64,000 bases of DNA from contig JAHEWK010000011.1 of NCBI GenBank assembly GCA_020740775.1, positions 2,232,001 through 2,296,000 of the forward strand. The letters are read 5' to 3'. The notes under the pieces were generated by a model. It searched no databases and was not told where the DNA came from. It was given only the letters and a program-made list of their open reading frames with translations. Source of the stretch: Ilyonectria destructans (Eukaryota; Ascomycota; Sordariomycetes; Hypocreales; Nectriaceae). Below are positions 20,880 through 32,431 of the stretch, piece after piece (the stretch's first letter is position 1; each line of letters begins with the position of its first letter). The translations under genes and the position numbers were made by a program.

Positions 20880-21135
20880 GACGTCGGTTGCTTTATTACA
20901 TATACCCTAGTAGGAGTTGGAGTTCCGGATGGTGGTTTATTCATGCAGCCCAGCAATGTTCTTAATAGAAGTACTAGTTATTTCTTTTCATCTATCTATA
21001 TTCTATAGATGCATCCATCCAGACCTCATGTTGCCTTGTTTTTGCCCCGCCTGCCCGTAAAGCCATCGATACAGTGTCTACCAGCGATTCAATCGTACAC
21101 GATCTTGATGGTTCCTATCCCCTAATATGCCTTGT

Positions 21136-21745
21136 TTATCTTGACATTGACGGCGGCGGCGGTCCTGGCGGCGGTCCGTACTCAGACTGTCTAGCCTGCA
21201 TCGGGTCGACCTTGGTGCCCCCGGCAGGTGGCTCGTAGACGGGAGGTCGAGACGGGTCATAGACGGGCGGTGGCATGTTGTACATTTGATAACCGTTTGG
21301 CGGTGGGTAGTATGCCGGTTGAGGATACTGGTAACTCGGGTCGTGCTGGGCGCGAATCCGTCTGCTCACAAGGCACTATCGTAGGTGTCAGTCGGCTTGG
21401 TCCTGTGAGTGGCGAGCGTGGAGCGTGCGAAGAACTTACCCTGTGATATGCGAGGAGTGGCAGGCCCTTCTTGAGCCTTGATTTGGCGTGCATGTATCCG
21501 CCAATGACCCAGGCCATGAATAGGACGGTGAAGGTGATGAAGATGGTCCATTTGACGATGATACCCGTCTGTCGCAATCAGCATCCAACACCACACAGCA
21601 TGCGCAACACGTTCGGGCGACGACTTACATCGCTATACCACCATGGAATAGTATGTCCATCTGATACAAATTCCCAGTTCACGTCGTCATTATTCTCGTC
21701 GTCGGCTTGGCGCCGCAGTAGCGTCCATTTCGCAAAGGCCGCCAT
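21136..21745 (-). CDS. RCR-family membrane protein (chitin/Congo-red resistance type), PPVY motifs
   Basis: Three minus-strand exons, 21629-21745, 21440-21568 and 21136-21375, give 161 aa. Residues 1-40 are polar (VNWEFVSDGHTIPWWYSD). Residues ~43-66 form one membrane helix (IIVKWTIFITFTVLFMAWVI) followed by GGYMHAKSRLKKGLPLLAYHR and CLVSRR. The C-terminal half is Pro/Tyr-rich with two PPVY motifs and GGTKVDPMQ. This order (luminal stub, helix, positive G-L-P-L-L-A-Y-H-R motif, Pro/Tyr tail with PY motifs) fits the RCR family. In yeast, Rcr1/Rcr2 bind the ubiquitin ligase Rsp5 through PY motifs and affect chitin deposition and plasma-membrane protein sorting. It is an ER or endosomal protein by analogy. 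The exon-3 acceptor (GATAG) was chosen because it alone keeps frame and motif. Confidence 0.8.
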
Positions 21746-22841
21746 GGTGTATGTGTGTGTTGGAGAGAGGTTGTTGTCGTCCCGCGAAGCCAAGATGGCC
21801 GGGGTAAATAGTTCAAAGGAGGGAGCCCACTGGCCAACTAAAGTATATTTGGGACACGGGGCGCAACAGGGGGAGTCGCAAACAAAGAAAAAGCAGAAAC
21901 TCCAGAGGGTATCGTGTCGCGGTATGAAGCAACCGGAATTCAATGGCGCAGAGATGAAATATTAATAGAGGGTGACACTTCCAGGGAGAAGAGGCATTGG
22001 TGGCGCGGCGAGTGACCTCCTGCGGCAGGTCGTGTTGCGTCTGAGCCTCTGGAGTTTCAGAGGAAACAGGCCCCGGCCTCCGGGGGAATGCAGGCGTAGT
22101 GGGCCCGGGCGGCTAGCGAGCTGACGGGTCAACGCCCAATGGGCTTCGCTCCAAACTCCGTACGTCGTCGATAGGTGGATCAAATATGACGGGCAGCCCG
22201 GCGGGCAATGAAGAAGACGAGAGATACAATGCCAGACCCAGCTGGGTGGGATGTTTCAGCGAAGGCTCTGGAGAGAGCTTCACTCGCGCGGTTCGCTAGA
22301 TATTCCCATGGGGTGGGCTCGTACTATACCGGCTAAGTAATGCCCAGTATCGAATTGCCCAGGCCAACCAATGCTGAGCCTCCCGGGCCTTTACTCTCCC
22401 GTCTGTAACCTGGCCTTGGGGCCTGAATTCATCCGGAGATCAATCCCTGGCGGCCACGCCGGCCTCAACCTGATGCCTGGAATGTCTCAAAGCCAGCGTA
22501 CCGGTGTCGCGAATGCCAAGGAGCCTCCCTCCCGTGCCCATTGTTCTGCCGGAATCCATGAGTTCTCGAGTGCCTAATTCTACATGCCAAATTCTACATG
22601 CCAGAGCGCCACCCACATGCCTTCGACATTGTCACGTACGTGCGGCCATGGCGAGACAGCTTCTCAACGGGCGCACTGCACAATACCAGCGCCCACTGTC
22701 ATTCTCACTCTGACACAGTATTCACTACTTCGTACCTGATTTATGAATGAAATCCAAAGACGCCATCGCTCTAATGCTTCCCGCGCGAATGAAAACGAAA
22801 ACGCCCGCCCTTTCTCTGCACCACCATCTTACAACAGCCCT
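21746..22841. other. Intergenic between the RCR gene and HRD3
   Basis: About 1.1 kb. It holds the RCR promoter (leader just upstream of 21745) and the HRD3 3' UTR. Short open frames are present but none with coding character. A repeated short string (TACATGCCA type) occurs near 22580-22605. Confidence 0.4.
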
Positions 22842-25476
22842 TTACAACAGCCCTGCTCCTCCAGCAGCCCACTCTGCGAACCCTTCCCCTGCTGCGTTTT
22901 CGCGCGCTCGGTTCGGTGGGAGTCCTTGTTCTCGTCGTCGGTTATCCTCTTCTTGCATGTGTACCTGCTGTAAACGCTGTCGCCACCAGAGGAGAAGCAC
23001 AAGGCACAAGGTGATTCCGATGATCAGGAAGCTCTCAACGATCCCATCATCCTCATTCAAGACATCGCCGCTGGCTAGCGTATCGTCGTACAGGCCCTCG
23101 GCGTTGTAAAACTCGTCCTCGTAATGAAGAGTGTCGTCTTGGAGGAAGTTGGCAATCCACTCGGAAAGAGACCGGACCTTCTTCGGTTCTGGTTTTGTCA
23201 GTAAAACACCGGTATAGGGCCATGCAAAGTTACTTACTCGGCTCGTCCTGAATGGAATGGATTGGTCCGTGTGTCAGGGTATTCCAAGCACTCCGGAGTC
23301 GAAGCTTGAGGAGACTTAATGTGACCGGGAGGTAAGCCTCCTCATTCACTTCCAACGCTTGGTCGTAGTATCTCTTAGCGAGGTGGAAATCCTGCACCAG
23401 CCCAATGCCGTTCTCATGCATCCATCCGAGATTGAACAGGGCCTGGGCGCTCTGAGCGTAGTCAGAGGCTCCAGTGTAGCACTGGACAGCCCTGGTAATG
23501 TCCTGCTTGGCCCCAACACCATAGTAGTAGTAGTCGCCCATCTTGACGAGCGAATCCACGTTGGACTGTCTCGATGACCGTGTCCAGTAGATGAGGGCAA
23601 GCGACGGGTTATCCAGGAGGTTGTTCGGTTCTACTGGCTTCTGGAGCCACGACAACAGAGGCAACCGGGACTGAACAGAGTCCAGCATGTATGCGACGTT
23701 GGTTTGGGCCTTTTCGTATCCCTGCTCAGCCGCCATGAGGTATTCGAGGAAGGCAAGCTCGTAATCGCCGGCCTCATATGCATCGTTGGCGTCGCCCCAG
23801 GATGAGACCAAGGGCTCGGCCTTCTCAGCAACGCTCTTGTAGTAGCTCAGTGACGCGCCACAGAGCTTCTCTCGGCCAACGCCGTGGTGGATTAGTTCGC
23901 CAATGTAGTAGTGAGCTTCAATGTTGCTATGACGGCTCGCCAGTTCGAAATAGTTATTCGCGACCCTAACATCCTCTTGGCCTCCTTGATCCAGATACAG
24001 CTGCCCCATCTGAACCAGCGCCGGGGCATAGTCTTGGTCGGCTGACTTCTTGAACAGCTCCATGGCAAACTTGACATTCTCCTTCTGGCCGTAGCCATTG
24101 AGGTTCATCAAACCAAGTCCATGTTGGGACTGTGCGTCTCCGTGAAAGAGGCCACGTTCGAACCACAATTTCGCCCGCTCAAAATTTTGGGCGACACCGT
24201 CGCCTCTCAGGTACATCCGACCGAGATAGCCGGCAGCCTTGGAAGCGAAAGACTCGATGCCTGCCTTATAGTTCTCTAGAACGCGACCGTCCCTCTTCCA
24301 GTATCGTGATGCCACTAGGAAGAAGTACTTCCGAGCCTGGGGGATGTTTCGATCGAGACCACGCTGGCCCTCGTAGTAGATTCTTCCCAGATTGTATGAT
24401 GCCTTAGAGTCTCCCTTTTGAGACATGAGGTCCAAGTATTCAATGACGTCGTCAATAGCAGCGTTCGCATCAGATGCAGGGTTCGCCTTGAGAGCATTCA
24501 TGCCGGCGCTCGAGGCACTCGCTCCTTCGCCATAAATGCCACCGTCGTCATCCGAAATGCGCCATGCCTGATGGACCCAAGACCTGCCTCCTGGGGGGCC
24601 AGCTCGGTACCACGCAATAACCTTGTCTGCCACACTCTTGTAGTATTTGACGGCGGCTTCGCAATTCTTAGTTGTTCCAATTCCACCGTTGTGTCGGAAT
24701 GCTGTCGCCATTTCAGCCCGAACGTCTCCTTGGATGGCAGCAAAAGTGTAGTAGAGGAGCGCTTTGGCCTGGTCGCGGGGCACCACCCATCCAAGTCCAG
24801 TCGAGTAGTAGACACCCAGCATGTACTGTGCTGTCGAGTTTCCATGCACGGTGGCAAGCTGCTGGTAATGGTTGAAGGCGGCGTGCAGGTTCTTGGGGTG
24901 GCTATAGTTGCCAAAGAAGTTCATCTGAGCGAGGAGGTAGAGAGCGTCTGAATTATTCTGTTGTGCCGCCTGTTCAAGAAGCTGAACAGCCTCCAGGAGA
25001 TGACCACTGATTTTGGCGTCATGCGACTGCGATGGCGCAGTTGCCGGGCCGTGGGGGATCGCCTTGAGAATGTACCGCATGACCGTTCCAACAAGGCCCG
25101 ATGGCCGTCGTTTCCGTTTATGCAATGATTGGGGAGTCTTCCCGAGCTCGATCATGGCGGCGTTGACAAGGTCCGCGCCTAGAAATAGTCAGTCTGTTGT
25201 CCGCGCCGGGAGGTCCGATGCGTCGCCATACCAGGTTGAGGACCGTTGTGACGGCCTTGGTCCAACATAACGTCGGTCTTTGGAGCCGCGACATGCTTAT
25301 TATGACCACCTCTCTGGAATGGTGGGGTTTCCGTGTAGGTTTCTTGATAGTACTTCTCGTTTGTACAGAGTCCGGAGCTCGCCTGCCAAAGCACTGGATC
25401 TGGTCAGTCGTTGTCGCGTGCGTCTTGCAGCGGGGAGAATCAACATACGGAGCACCCAGACGAGTGATTGCCGCAT
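22842..25476 (-). CDS. HRD3: ERAD ubiquitin-ligase adaptor Hrd3/SEL1L
   Basis: Four minus-strand exons: 25449-25476, 25232-25393, 23238-25178 and 22842-23188, giving 825 aa. The tiny first exon plus exon 2 encode a signal peptide (MRQSLVWVLLLWQASSG). The luminal part carries a long series of Sel1-like repeats in two blocks (for example AQYMLGVYYSTGLG, ASYNLGRIYYEGQRG, AAGYLGRMYLRGDGV, SQHGLGLMNLNGYG and LFNLGWMHENGIG). The C-terminus has one membrane helix (SFLIIGITLCLVLLLWW) and a short basic cytosolic tail. Role: partner of the RING ligase Hrd1 in the ER membrane; it recognises luminal misfolded glycoproteins and stabilises Hrd1. The two N-terminal introns (53 and 55 nt) have CTGAC branch sites. 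The join giving the leader peptide is my inference, strongly supported by frame and hydrophobicity. Confidence 0.92.
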
Positions 25477-26765
25477 CTTGGGCAATGACTATGTGCCTAA
25501 AGAGTCTGTAACAGCACTGGGCATGGCCGGTTTCCGAGATCAAGGATACCGCCGTCGTTGTGATGGTTTCGCGGGGTGCGGATTGAGCTGCAATCTGCAG
25601 TAACAAGCTAGCTGTCCACTTGAAGCTTACGAAGTACATGAGGTAATGTGTCCGACGCCGCTTCGGCCACAAGTGGCTAAGCGCCGGTTTCTGGTCCGGC
25701 CATCGCTGACTAATAAGTCCAATCGCACCTGTCACGTCCCGAGGTTGATTGTAGAACAACTCGGAGCTTTCGTTTCAATATCACTTCAATTACTATTTTC
25801 TGTTGGCTATTCAATGGCATAGTGAATCTAGTGTTTGAGCTAACGTCACTGAATATGCCTTCGATTTATTGGGGTTGCGGCCTATCAGAGATGGATATTT
25901 CTGCTTGATTGAAGATCAAATGCAGCGGATGAACTAACAGCCAGTAAGACGGCATCGCACTTTAGCTGGAACAACATGTTGAGATTGGGTTGAGCATCCC
26001 ACCGTAATGACTACCTAGGCACAGAAATACAAGCTCATACGCCATTACAATTCCTTCCCAAAAGATCTCCTGCTTAGGTAGGTGCTTAGCTCGAATAAGG
26101 CCATGGTACATTCGTTCAGCCATGCAGTCATCAATTCTATTCTAGATGGATAGATAAGATGACTCGGCTTAAACCTAGGTAGTAATCAAGTACGGCACTT
26201 CGGGACTCAGAATCACCAGGCAACGCAACGACTAAAACCAAAGTTCCCTCCCCGCCCCCTAAATGGAGCTACAAATGCATCTCACCCACAACTGCCGAGG
26301 CGGCGTCGCTAATAAGTGCGCGCAGCTGGACGGCCACAGCGCCATGGCTGCCTATAACCCCAGGGTTTTTCAGCGCCTCAGCCGCTAACGTCTGCCCCTG
26401 CATTTCGCGGCCCGTGAACACGAAAGTCACGGGTAGCGCGTTAATGGCTGCAGTTCGACCGCGTCGCTGAACGCGTCTCACACCCCAGCTGCAAGCTAAT
26501 CCCGACGTCGCTGTGGCCTCGACGAAAATCCAAGTCATTTCGTAAAAACGCCCTCCCAGCTCTCCCAGCTCTCCCAACCCTCTCCAGCCTCCGCTCCCTC
26601 TTTCCAGCGTTTATATGTTACATCAATTCCGGGTGCATTCTCTTCAATCGATCATCCACAATTCCGTCGCTACGAGCCCGAATTACCAGAGTTCCTCGCC
26701 TGTTCAGAGGTCCCTTCGTGCATCGACCACTGCCCCTTGGCCGTCTCCACCCCCAGATTCTCGCC
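25477..26765. promoter_or_regulatory. Divergent promoter region HRD3 / UNG1
   Basis: About 1.3 kb. CCTAGG palindromes within wider TACCTAGGTA-like contexts occur at 26014-26019 and 26174-26179, with a related TAGGTAGGT at about 26077. The UNG1-proximal 150 bases are C/T-rich. No gene supported. Confidence 0.4.
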
Positions 26766-27953
26766 ATGTCGACCCTCAAGCGCAAGGCCAACTCGGCTGC
26801 GAATGGAGCTGATGCAAAGAAGCCCAAGGCCAATGGCAGCATTGCATCCTTCTTCGGCGCGGCCCCGAAACCGGCCGCTGCTGCGACTCCAGTGGTCAGG
26901 TTTGACAAGGCCAAGTGGGTTGCCGGCCTCACCGACGAGCAGAAGAACCTCCTTAAGCTGGAAATCGAGACTCTGGACGTGAGCTGGCTGGCCCACCTCA
27001 AGGATGACATCACCACCAAGGAGTTTCTGGACCTGAAGAAGTTCCTGGAACGAGAGTCCTCCACTGGACGAAAATGGTTCCCTCCCAAGGAGGATGTCTA
27101 CTCCTGGTAAGACAATTGGATGCTGTCACTTGCGAGCCAGACTTGTGCTAATCTTGTTCATGTCAGGTCCCGCCACACCCCCTTCCACAACGTCAAGGTC
27201 GTCATTGTTGGTCAGGACCCGTACCACAACATCAACCAAGCCCACGGCCTAGCCTTTTCCGTGAGGCCCCCGGCTCCGGCTCCCCCCTCCTTGAAGAACA
27301 TGTACATTGCCCTTAAGAAGGACTACCCATCGTTCGTGGTACCACCCAACAAGGGTGGTCTCCTTACTCCTTGGGCGGACCGTGGAGTTCTCATGATCAA
27401 CACATGCCTCACTGTACGAGCACATGAAGCCAACTCGCATTCCAATCGAGGCTGGGAGCGCTTCACTCAAAAGGTCATTGACCTCGCCGCACAGAAGCGG
27501 ACGCGCGGTGTCGTGTACATGGCCTGGGGCACACCTGCCGGCAAGCGAGTGCAGAAGATTGACCGAAGTCGGCACCTAGTTTTGCAGAGCGTGCATCCTA
27601 GTCCTCTGAGCGCCTCGAGAGGGTTCTTCGACTGCAACCATTTCAAGAAGGCCAATGAGTGGCTGGTCAGTCGATACGGCGCTGAAGGCGAGATTGACTG
27701 GGCATTGGTGCCTGGCAATTCCACAAAGGCTGTGGTTGAGGAGACCAAGACTGATACAGAGGCTGAGGCTGACGAAGATGCCAAGCCTGAGGTGAAGAAA
27801 AATGAGGCGAAGAAAGTCGAGACGAAGAAGGTCGAGATGAAGAAGGTCGACGTCGATGACAAGGAGAATGAGTTCGAGGAGGACGAGGAGGCTCTGGAAG
27901 AGGCCTTGAGGTTGGCCGAGGCCGAAGCTGAGACGCCCAAGAAGAAGGATTAA
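26766..27953 (+). CDS. UNG1: Uracil-DNA glycosylase (family 1)
   Basis: Exons 26766-27106 and 27167-27953 give 375 aa. The start is the first in-frame ATG (MSTLKRKANSAANGADAKK). The N-terminus has a basic nuclear signal and SIASFFG, similar to the PCNA-binding box of UNG proteins. The catalytic domain (~45-285) has GQDPYH with the general base D131, GLLTPWADRGVLMINTCLTV, AWGTPAGKR and HPSPLSASRGFFDC with H257. It removes uracil from DNA as the first step of base-excision repair. Unusual: after the domain there is an ~80-residue extension of alternating Glu/Asp and Lys (KKVETKKVEMKKVDVDD, EEDEEALEEALRLAEAEAE) that ordinary UNGs lack. It is probably helical or coiled-coil. No mitochondrial presequence is visible from this start. 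Confidence 0.96.
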
Positions 27954-30900
27954 ACAATTCGGTCTCGGTTTCAAGGCGCCAGTGTGTTTCTTAGGTAGGG
28001 ATTGGGACTATTGTACGGTGGCGGCGTATACTTTGTATGTATTGGATGGAAGACACTCGGACAGGTCCTGGGCGTTCGCGTGATCGATCAGGGATCATGG
28101 CAGGGCCAGCTTCGGGAGTCTGTGTACACTTAGGCTATAGGACGGGAATGGATGAATAACAGGTCTCGGTTACTCGCGTGTCTCTCGATTAACTGTGAGG
28201 TCATGACTGCCTTTGTGGGTCACATCTTCAAGAAAAACAAATATGGAGTATGGGGCGCCTCGGGCATCAGCGGCCGGTGAAGACGGACGAGAGGAACGCT
28301 TATACCAGGCGGCTATTATTATATGTCAGAAGGTCGGTAGGCTAGATCGAAAGCACGTCCATGTCGGGATGATTCGCAGTCCTTCTTGTTTGAAGCAATG
28401 AAGTCCAGGAATTGCTTCTCGAAGGCGGTTCCGAAGGCTCCAGTTTTCCTGGCGGGTGGCATGATGCGACTCCTTCAGCCTCACGGCAGCGGAGCGCATG
28501 AAAGATCTAAGATGAGGTTTGAGGAGAGGAATCTCGCACGCGCCCACGAGTCCACACACCCACAATCAGCCTCACACACCCACCCCGTTTCGTCTTGAAT
28601 TTGCCCCTCCCCCTCCTCTAGATCGTACGTACCTGGGACGAAATTTAATCTAGCATGTCAAGTCATTCATCTGTTTCGTTTCTTCTGAATACGACATCGC
28701 TAACTACATATGTAGCCAACCCGGGGTGTGGCCGGGGCAAGGTTGAGCAGCAGCAACAACGTGGACCAACGGGGACCAACACTTGCATCATGGACACGAC
28801 GTTTCAAGTCCTGACACAACCCAGTAAGACGTTCGTAAACGCTGGACAGAGTTAGAAAGACGCTGCATGCAGCCCCGGCAGGTGCATGAGCATGAAGGTG
28901 GTGGAGCACTGGAACTCGCGGTTCAGTGCCAGACCTCCAACCCGACCGGGATCATGGATCGAGCGTCTGCGCGGCAGCGTACGGATGGGACGAAGACAGC
29001 ACACGGACGTACTAGAGACGACCTTTTCGGGGCCGTCATGCTAGTGAGGCACGTCAAGAATACCATGTAGCGGTCCCTGGGACGGTCTTTGCTTTCTTCG
29101 TCCCGGGTCTTCCAGCTGGCTCGGCATGACCTGCATCTCGATCCCGACAGATGACGCCAACAACCGGCATGGCGATGAGCAAGTGGGAAATGTTTCGCAA
29201 TTGCTGCGGTACAGCTTGTTATTTGCTGGCCGGGTACATACGAACGAGCACCCCCGGCTGAGGTTGGCGGCGAGAGGGCCACAGCTGGTGCCAGCTCACC
29301 ACCCTCCTTCGATCCAGGAAGCCTCGCGAGAAATCCCATCGCACCTTGGCAGCCAGTCACGGTGCTGCTGAGTGCCGGGCTCTTAGCTTGGGGAGGGATG
29401 CGTTGGCCATGCCAGCACACACGCAGCGGGCTTTTTTTGGGCCCGTCACTCCACGAGCCCACGAGTTACTTGACAATGGGTGACTACGATTGGGCGGGTC
29501 TGGACGAGACGCAAAAATGCCAAAACCGTTGATGGATTCTATACATGGGCATCGGTTGGCAAAATTAGCGGTGTTCGAATAAATGGTTCCATTCCATCGG
29601 CTGCCCCTCTCCATATCCACCGGCCGAGAACACAGAGGTTCATCCTAGGACACGGGGTATCCTAGACTAGGTCATGGCATGGCCTTAGCCAGTCATAAAA
29701 CTGTCCGAAGTAGAAACCACCATCAGTTGTGCCTGGACAGAGCCTCGTACCTGGGACAGACACCGTGAGTGACCTTAAAAGGGGGCGTGGGAATAGTCGT
29801 CGCCAAATTTTAGGCGATGACACGCTCTCTAGCGAGTGCACTTTCTTCATCCGATCGGTCGTCTTCATCGTCCCACGTCACTTGATCGGCTCGGGACAGG
29901 GCAGAAGGTGATATCAGAGGTGTTAACAACAGAGTCGATATTGGCAGGGGGGCAATTGGGACCAATTGGACCTCTGCCGCGGTGACGACCGACCCTCAGG
30001 CGCGTCTGACCGAGGCGGCGAGCAAAAGGTGAAAGAATGGGCAGTGAAGGACAGGCTGGTCTCAGTGCAAGCCCATTGATGGGATCCCACTTGTCTGTCT
30101 ACTCGGCACGCTGCGAAACATGGATGGCGTCAGGGCGGTCGAGCCACTGGCAATGGAGAAGACATGGTTGCAGCTTGGGTGTGGGCAGTTGATTGAGGCC
30201 AACCGGCACACGTCCCATGTACTATGGTAGTATCCATGAGTCCAAGCTGTCCAAGCTTCGTAGCGATTCCCGCTATCAGCTGAGAAGGAAACGAAAGAGC
30301 GAGCAAAGAGAGATCTAAAACAACAGGTCATGACGACAACCCACAGCCCCCCGGAACAGGGACAAAGAGGATCTACTAGTGGTCGACTGTTGGTGTTGGG
30401 TCTTTTGGCGTTGCTTGGTTGCTTCTTGATACATCTCTAGCTCCTACTACGGGAGTAGTGAGGTGACGGCGTCCAACCATGATGCCAAGGTGACACCTTT
30501 TTCGGGGCCGTGGTCGCGGATCCCGATGCCGGCTTTTGGCGGTGGTCCCCTGTCCACACGGACGGTCCCAGGTCCCAGGTCCCCTGGTCATGGTTCCCAA
30601 TGGAGCTGTGGTTATATCTCATGGCGTCGTGGGTGGGAGTTTGGCACAGAAAGAGTAGCGGAACCGACAGTCGCTGGCCGCGCTCAGTGTCCCAAACCAG
30701 GTGCCAGCAGTGATCGACAGCGTCCTTGTCTCGCCTGGCCTAGGCTCAGGTCAAATCCTAGTCCCCGCATGAGCCAGGAGCCAGGAGCCAGGAACCAGGA
30801 GCCAAGCTCAAAGCAAATCAATTCATCAGAGGGGGGGCCTGGAATCAAATTACACGACCGCGCGCCCGCCTTGCCGCCCACGCAATTAAATTTCAGGACG

Positions 30901-32431
30901 CCAGGGACTAGACAGAGTGCGGCTGGCTTGGATGGTGCCCCTCTAACTGGCGGCCCACCCGAGCAAGCCGCCGCCATCAGGTCCCGTTCCCAGCGGCGGC
31001 GCGTCCAGTCACAGCGCGTCCAGGTGCCCCTCAGCGCCCTCAGGGCATCTCTCTGGCTCTGAGACTCCCCCCAATCTGCATCCCGCTCCCCTCCACCGGC
31101 GCTGGGGCTAGGCTGCTTTCGGGACCCTTGGAGAAGCTTGTGGGCTTGTGGGGTGGCGCCCACGCTTCTTTCTTAAACCATGGCGGATGTGGATGTGGAC
31201 GGCGATGATGGTGTTGTTGGTGTGTTTGTGTTGTTACTATGTACGGAGTACGGCTGATGTCGTTTTCAGCCTCACGCCTCGTACAGAAGGAAAATGAGAC
31301 CCCAGCTCGATTTGTCCCTGACTACGAGAAGCAGATGTATGCATGTCTCGCTACAATGTGGGTAATCATAGACAAGAAAGAGATATCCCGAGAAAACAAA
31401 ACTAAGAAAGTATCGAGGCTTGCGAATAGGGAGAGTCTAATTACTTTGAGCTATGCTGCGTAGTAGACTCAGGAGACAACCTCATCGTTCCAAACATACA
31501 GCTCGTTATCAACGAAAAGAAACAACGTCAAGACAACGAACGGGTAGCCACACCCAACCACAAACACAACGTCTCTCTCTCTTCCCATCCCACTCTCCAA
31601 CCACAGATCACACACAGACACAGACTCTCTCACTCTCACACACCCATCACCTCACCCCTCCACTCCCCCCAAAAAAGAAATGCCCCATGCCCACCAGATG
31701 AATGGCCCCCATGCCCCATGCCTGTAATCCCAGCTCGGCGCCCAATCTTAGTGCTGTACGTACCATCCCAAGGCCTGGTCGCGCACCCCCGTCGCCCCTG
31801 AAGCCGCTCCCCGTCCACCATCCCAATCCCAACCCCAATCCCTCATCCATCATCACCTTTCTCTCCTCCCTCTTTGTCTTTCGATTGGCCTTCGTCCTTC
31901 TAGTCCTTCTTCTTTTCGTTCTCCCATTTTGCCGAGGACGTCTCTTTTTTTTTTGGCGGCCAATTTCTGGCGCCCCTCGCCTCGTCGTTTCACCTTTTTC
32001 GATACCTCCTCGACTCCGCGCCTAAAAAAAAGTCCAGGTCTCTCCTGTCGTCTCAGCAGCGTCACGCTCACGCTCACCCACGACGCCCACGCCGCCACGT
32101 CCGCGCCCGATCCCCAACCTCGACTTACACGTCGCCTGGCGCCATCGCCCATCGTCCCGACCACCACGCAGCCCATCTTTGACGGCAAGGCCCCGCGACC
32201 ACAAAAAAAAATCAACTCCTGATCTTTGTCTTCTTCCCGCGCGACAGGAACTTTGCTTTTCCTTCAGCTCTCCGCCTGCATTTGCGGCCGACCTGAAAAC
32301 AAGATCCGCAGCACCACTCTTCGCCAGGTCCAGCTCGCCGCTACTTTCTTCCCTCCTGCCGTCGCATAAACGCCAACGTGTACCGCGTCTGAACCATCCC
32401 ATCACGTCCACTACCACCGCCGTCGCCCATC
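27954..32431. other. Gene-poor 4.5-kb stretch upstream of MSB1
   Basis: No frame here has codon character, conserved motifs or plausible splicing on either strand. Noted content: GAGCCAG-type short tandem repeats at about 30771-30812; GGTCCCA repeats near 30565-30595; a TACGGAGTA palindrome near 31241; and a long pyrimidine/CA-rich tract from about 31550 to 32240, which is probably the promoter and leader of MSB1. A 107-codon frame at 31702-32025 lies in that tract and could at most be an upstream ORF. Long non-coding transcripts cannot be excluded. Confidence 0.45.

Noticed and set aside
31702..32025. 107-codon frame in the MSB1 upstream tract
   Set aside because: Low-complexity Pro/Ser/Arg/Phe in a C/T-rich leader; at most an upstream ORF.
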